From contig NZ_JADEWG010000014.1 in NCBI RefSeq assembly GCF_015207735.1, positions 1 to 64,000 of the forward strand: a stretch of DNA of 64,000 nt, given 5' to 3'. Below, piece after piece: positions 60,838-64,000 of this stretch. The notes under the pieces are model-generated. The model saw only the letters and a program-made list of their open reading frames with translations, was not told the DNA's origin and searched no databases. The translations under genes were made by a program, and so were the position numbers. The DNA is from [Phormidium] sp. LEGE 05292. Lineage in GTDB: Bacteria > Cyanobacteriota > Cyanobacteriia > Cyanobacteriales > Aerosakkonemataceae. Within the stretch, counting starts at the first letter, position 1. Every line of letters starts with the position of its first letter.

Positions 60838-61917
60838 TCAACCACCATCGATCGACCAATGCGGAGGATCGTAGCGCAAATGAATTACACCATAAGTAGC
60901 ACCTACTTGCCAAAGAACAGTATTCTGATAACTAGTCCGAGGTGTACCAACACTAACAATTGTCCCTTGAGCATTCTTCACATTTAATGTTCCTTCCCAA
61001 GTAATTTCCCAGTCAATTGCATAACCTTGAGTATGGCGAGAAGTTAACGCCACAGGATTAGTACCAATACCATAAGCATTTACCATATCTTGCGCCGCTT
61101 GCACAGAAGCAGCATTAGTATAATGCACCCAATCAATAGAAACACCTGAGTAAGATGGCACATTTTGTGGAGCAATTTCTCCACGAGAAATCTGCGCCGA
61201 ATAGTGCATTAAATAAGCCCTTTGTGGTGGTCGATAAACAGCAGCAATTACCATTTTTGCACCAGCTACCCGTAATGCTTGCTCAAATGCTTCGACTCTT
61301 TGGCGAAATGGTGAAGCTAAATCAGCTATGGTATTTCTCCCTGGAAAATAGTTTACCCAATGGGCACCACTTAATTGCTGCCTTAATCTTCTCGCATATT
61401 CAGTAATAATATCTAAAGCTGCTGGCAAATCTGTGCCTAATTTCTGTTTAGTTGCTGCAGAAAGAGTTTGTTCTAATCTAGGACGAAAGTTGATATCTAT
61501 CTTTTTGTAAGTTTCTCCTAATCCTTCTACACTCCTCGCCCCAAAATCACCATCAATTGCTAAAGGTGGAACCAAAGAACCCATCACATTTAAACTGCGC
61601 TGCAAATCTCTGATTTCTGTTACCCCAAAATTGAGATAACTTAAAATCATATTCGCAGTACGATTAGGGACAAAAAATAGATATCCCTGTTCTAAAGCTT
61701 TCCTATAAGTTGTAGTATCTACCACTCCATTTACAGGTAAACTATTTCTTTGCTGATAATTGCGGGTGGCTGTATCGGTGACAGTACCAAAAACTCCATC
61801 AGCTGCCCCAATTGCAAAATTTTTGGACTGCAAAAATTGCTGCCAAGCACTGACATAAAGCCCAGTCGATCCTTTTCTAATTGTTTCTAATTTTAGAACA
61901 TTAATATTAAAAGCCAT
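60838..61917 (-). CDS. Peptidoglycan-binding / M15-like peptidase
   Basis: A 359-residue protein. It has two peptidoglycan-binding (PG_binding_1) modules near 10-80 and 90-145 (IDGDFGARSVEGLG). The C-terminal half resembles M15 peptidases (VanY, endolysin L-Ala-D-Glu type), with LTSRHTQGYAIDWEI providing the His-x6-Asp zinc pair and DPPHWSIDGG the last His. It should cut peptidoglycan peptides. No signal peptide is seen, as with phage-type endolysins, so export may need another route. The second such gene lies 102 bp upstream on the same strand. Confidence 0.8.
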   Translation of the reverse strand: MAFNINVLKLETIRKGSTGLYVSAWQQFLQSKNFAIGAADGVFGTVTDTATRNYQQRNSLPVNGVVDTTTYRKALEQGYLFFVPNRTANMILSYLNFGVTEIRDLQRSLNVMGSLVPPLAIDGDFGARSVEGLGETYKKIDINFRPRLEQTLSAATKQKLGTDLPAALDIITEYARRLRQQLSGAHWVNYFPGRNTIADLASPFRQRVEAFEQALRVAGAKMVIAAVYRPPQRAYLMHYSAQISRGEIAPQNVPSYSGVSIDWVHYTNAASVQAAQDMVNAYGIGTNPVALTSRHTQGYAIDWEITWEGTLNVKNAQGTIVSVGTPRTSYQNTVLWQVGATYGVIHLRYDPPHWSIDGG

Positions 61918-62019
61918 AAATCAACCTTACTAGATATTGGGTTTCCTCCCAAATTACCATAAACAGAGGATTTCTTTGCAACTTTCTAACCGAGAAAACT
62001 TGGGAGGATAGCTTGATAC

Positions 62020-63006
62020 TTATGCAGGAGGTAAAATCAGTCTCTTGAGGACTAATTCTTGATTATCTAAAAATGGATTCATTTGACTAAAATCATATAA
62101 TCCATTTTTGATATCTCCGGCATATTGACGCATTAGTACTTTACAAGGAACTGGGGTAGCTACTTTAGCTTTGTCTTTATTCCAAGGTGAAATTAGAGCC
62201 TGATTACTTCCATAATTAGCCACCCATAAACCATGACATTGTGCGCCAGATTTCATGGCTGTACTTAAGTTTTTAGTAGTAGTACTATCTGCTGCATTCA
62301 GATAAACAGCAGGCAATAATCTTACCTTAGTACTGCTTTTAATTACCGCCGTTGACCATCCTAAATAAAAGCCGACAGATAAAGGATCTGTTGGTTCAAC
62401 ATCTAGGAAAAAATAAAACCCGTCTATTTGTTGGGAAGCTAAATAACTTTCTCCAAAAGTGTTTAAAAAATCTCTAGCATGAAGGGTACCTAATTGTTCT
62501 CCTATTTGTTGAGTTTCATCTACTCTGTTAGTTTGGCGAGAGACAGGTAAAACTCTAATTCCAGCATCTCGCAGAGGTTTATTTTCCGTAGCTCGGAAGT
62601 ATGCCCCAGAATTAAGATTACCTTGGAAATATCTGCCCCAAAAACGCGGAAGAGCACCCATTAATTTTTGCGCTTCTGGAATCATGCTAGCTTGGACTCT
62701 TTGCAAGCTATCAGCACCAGCAATTCCTCTTAAAGTTAAGGAACTAGGCCATTCTGGTATCCAACCGACGATCTTTTTGTGTTTATCAAGATTAGTCCAA
62801 GTAATTGTGCCAACAATACCATCTACCTTAAGACCGAGATTTTTTTGAAATCGATTAACTTCTGCTAATGTTTGGGGGCCAAAATCTCCATCTAAATTCA
62901 TTGGCCCATAGCCACATCCGTTTAATTCATCTTGCAGAAATACCACCCAATCTCCTTTCATTCCTTGTTTGAGTACGGGGCGGTTTTTGGGTTCAACTCT
63001 CAGCAT
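62020..63006 (-). CDS. Peptidoglycan-binding protein with DUF1906-like hydrolase domain
   Basis: A 328-residue protein. An N-terminal PG_binding_1 module (LKQGMKGDWVVFLQDELNGC ... LDGDFGPQTLAEVNRFQKNL) spans about 10-75. The remainder (GRYFQGNLNSGAYFRATENK, then DGFYFFLDVEPTDPL) resembles DUF1906/glycoside-hydrolase-25-like barrels. The Asp-x-Glu pair in FLDVEPTDP is the likely catalytic pair. It should bind and possibly hydrolyse cell-wall glycan. No signal peptide is seen. It and the downstream M15-like gene are probably one transcript. Confidence 0.75.
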   Translation of the reverse strand: MLRVEPKNRPVLKQGMKGDWVVFLQDELNGCGYGPMNLDGDFGPQTLAEVNRFQKNLGLKVDGIVGTITWTNLDKHKKIVGWIPEWPSSLTLRGIAGADSLQRVQASMIPEAQKLMGALPRFWGRYFQGNLNSGAYFRATENKPLRDAGIRVLPVSRQTNRVDETQQIGEQLGTLHARDFLNTFGESYLASQQIDGFYFFLDVEPTDPLSVGFYLGWSTAVIKSSTKVRLLPAVYLNAADSTTTKNLSTAMKSGAQCHGLWVANYGSNQALISPWNKDKAKVATPVPCKVLMRQYAGDIKNGLYDFSQMNPFLDNQELVLKRLILPPA

Positions 63007-63580
63007 AAATTTTTACCACTTGAACTAATAACAACGTTTTCACGCTAAGTCCATATATTTTGTTTCTGCACTCATTTGAGTATACAGAAAAATTGCTCGA
63101 TTTTGTTACAAAATTTAACTGAATAGTTCAGCCAAACTCTTGTTTTGTAAATAATCTAGTCAGGAAGAATTTACAGTTTTTCGGAGTTTTCGGGGTGTGG
63201 TATGACACCCTTCACTCTGTTGTATTACGGTAAATTAACGAGATTATTTAGTAAAAATTTTAGCAGGAATCTACTGAAAAACCACAATCAATTGAAGGCA
63301 GTTTCTCTTGCTAATGGTCATTGTTAAACGATATATGCCTTAGTATTACTAGTTCTTTTATATCTTAACCTGACTACAAACAGATAATTAAGGCAGGGAA
63401 AGTCTCTTCTACAAATGCTTTTATTGAACAGTTTACCTAAATGAGTTAATGTATTTTTAGATACCATATTTTTCTTGATTGGGGAACTGTGGGACTGAGC
63501 AAATGTAGTCAGTACAATAAATTAAGCTTTGATTATCTGTCAAGTTCAGTTTAAAGTAAGGTAGAAAATTTGGTAAAAAA
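63007..63580. other. Divergent intergenic region before the BrkB-family gene
   Basis: These 574 bp are AT-rich with no convincing gene. The only structure noticed is a hairpin GGGTGT-GGTATG-ACACCC at 63193-63210. Promoters for the upstream minus-strand gene and the YihY/BrkB gene should be here. Confidence 0.5.
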
Positions 63581-64000
63581 ATGCTGTTAATTCGATTTTT
63601 TCGGTTTTTTAAGTACCTCAATTTTACTATTGTGCAGGAAGTATTAAAGCGTACTTTCAGCCAGAGATTACCAGGTTTAGCGGCTGAAATGACTTATCAC
63701 CTGATGCTGTCTTTGTTTCCAGCAATTATGGCATTTTTAGCAGCAATTGGTTTATTTAATCCCTTAAAAAGTACTTTTCAAACTCTCTTAACTAGAGTGG
63801 CAAAAGTCGTACCAGATGCAGTAGCATCTGTCCTTAATAGCTTTATTCAAGAACTACTGAGAACTGAAAGTCAATCATTATTTTCTCTGAGCTTTTTCTT
63901 TTGGATTTGGTCGGCTTCTGCGGGAATGAGTGCGGGAATGTATGCGCTGGATAAAATACAGCAAATTCCTGAAGAAGAGATGCGACCTTTCTGGCAAGCT
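63581..64000 (+). CDS. YihY/BrkB-family membrane protein (partial, cut by window end)
   Basis: The first 140 codons of a gene that continues past the window. The ATG at 63581 opens with LLIRFFRFFKYLNFTIVQEV, and the family's characteristic early region follows: SQRLPGLAAEMTYHLMLSLF, then PAIMAFLAAIGLF, then a second helix (SLFSLSFFFWIWSASAGMSA). These match the N-terminus of YihY/virulence-factor-BrkB membrane proteins of about 280 residues or more. The role of the family is not settled; reports suggest transport or envelope functions. Confidence 0.85.
   Translation, partial: MLLIRFFRFFKYLNFTIVQEVLKRTFSQRLPGLAAEMTYHLMLSLFPAIMAFLAAIGLFNPLKSTFQTLLTRVAKVVPDAVASVLNSFIQELLRTESQSLFSLSFFFWIWSASAGMSAGMYALDKIQQIPEEEMRPFWQA

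Noticed and set aside
1..64000. tRNA genes
   Set aside because: I scanned for T-arm GTTCGAATC / GTTCAAATC patterns and found none in a plausible cloverleaf.

Overview
The window looks like chromosomal DNA of a filamentous cyanobacterium. It is rich in the octamer GCGATCGC (HIP1). It has short tandemly repeated sequences typical of these genomes (8-mer, 7-mer and 9-mer runs). Many protein families are cyanobacterial in style: pentapeptide-repeat proteins with a shared C-terminal domain, a short-chain dehydrogenase split by a CIA30 domain, a DUF1517-like protein, giant serine/threonine kinase-histidine kinase fusions, and caspase-WD40 proteins. I see no rRNA, tRNA, CRISPR array or intact transposase. 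The species cannot be named from this sequence.

Layout. 0.2-4.3 kb: an ExbB/ExbD pair facing away from a TonB-like protein and a secreted MORN-repeat protein. 4.3-10.7 kb: a MITE-like element, a long Rieske protein overlapping a dual-specificity phosphatase, a SufR-like regulator divergent from a cupin, and a type IA topoisomerase. 10.7-18.7 kb: a two-gene operon of large caspase-like proteins, one a caspase/nSTAND/14-WD40 protein and the other a caspase/alpha-beta-hydrolase protein; this is the most conflict-system-like locus. 19-24.2 kb: a second MITE copy, a lipoprotein, a DUF1517-like protein and two tandem pentapeptide paralogues. 24.5-37.3 kb: mostly housekeeping or signalling genes (KimA-like permease, tyrA, HtrA-type protease, diguanylate cyclase, a two-component pair, an esterase, an MprF-like protein, a peroxiredoxin, a degenerate serine recombinase, a VOC protein).

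37.6-43.6 kb is a compact same-strand run: a coiled-coil protein, a membrane protein combining a longin/roadblock-like region with BON and OmpA domains, a Rab/Ras-like small GTPase 2 bp downstream, a PAS-GAF adenylate cyclase and a tiny Cys-rich protein. I infer a GTPase-controlled envelope signalling module. It ends in a perfect 33-bp inverted repeat facing sdhA. 45.7-56.3 kb holds two small membrane proteins, a broken RelE-type toxin, an operon of two very large sensor kinases and a metallophosphatase. 56.4-57.4 kb is a decayed two-gene module: a DUF6932-like gene with two in-frame stops, overlapping by ATGA an intact XRE-type regulator. 57.4-64 kb holds the SDR/CIA30 protein, an LCP-family wall enzyme, a triplicated hairpin repeat, two peptidoglycan-binding hydrolase-like proteins and the start of a YihY/BrkB-family membrane protein cut by the window edge.

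All calls rest on reading motifs by eye. No similarity search was run, so family names are recognitions and the domain boundaries are approximate.
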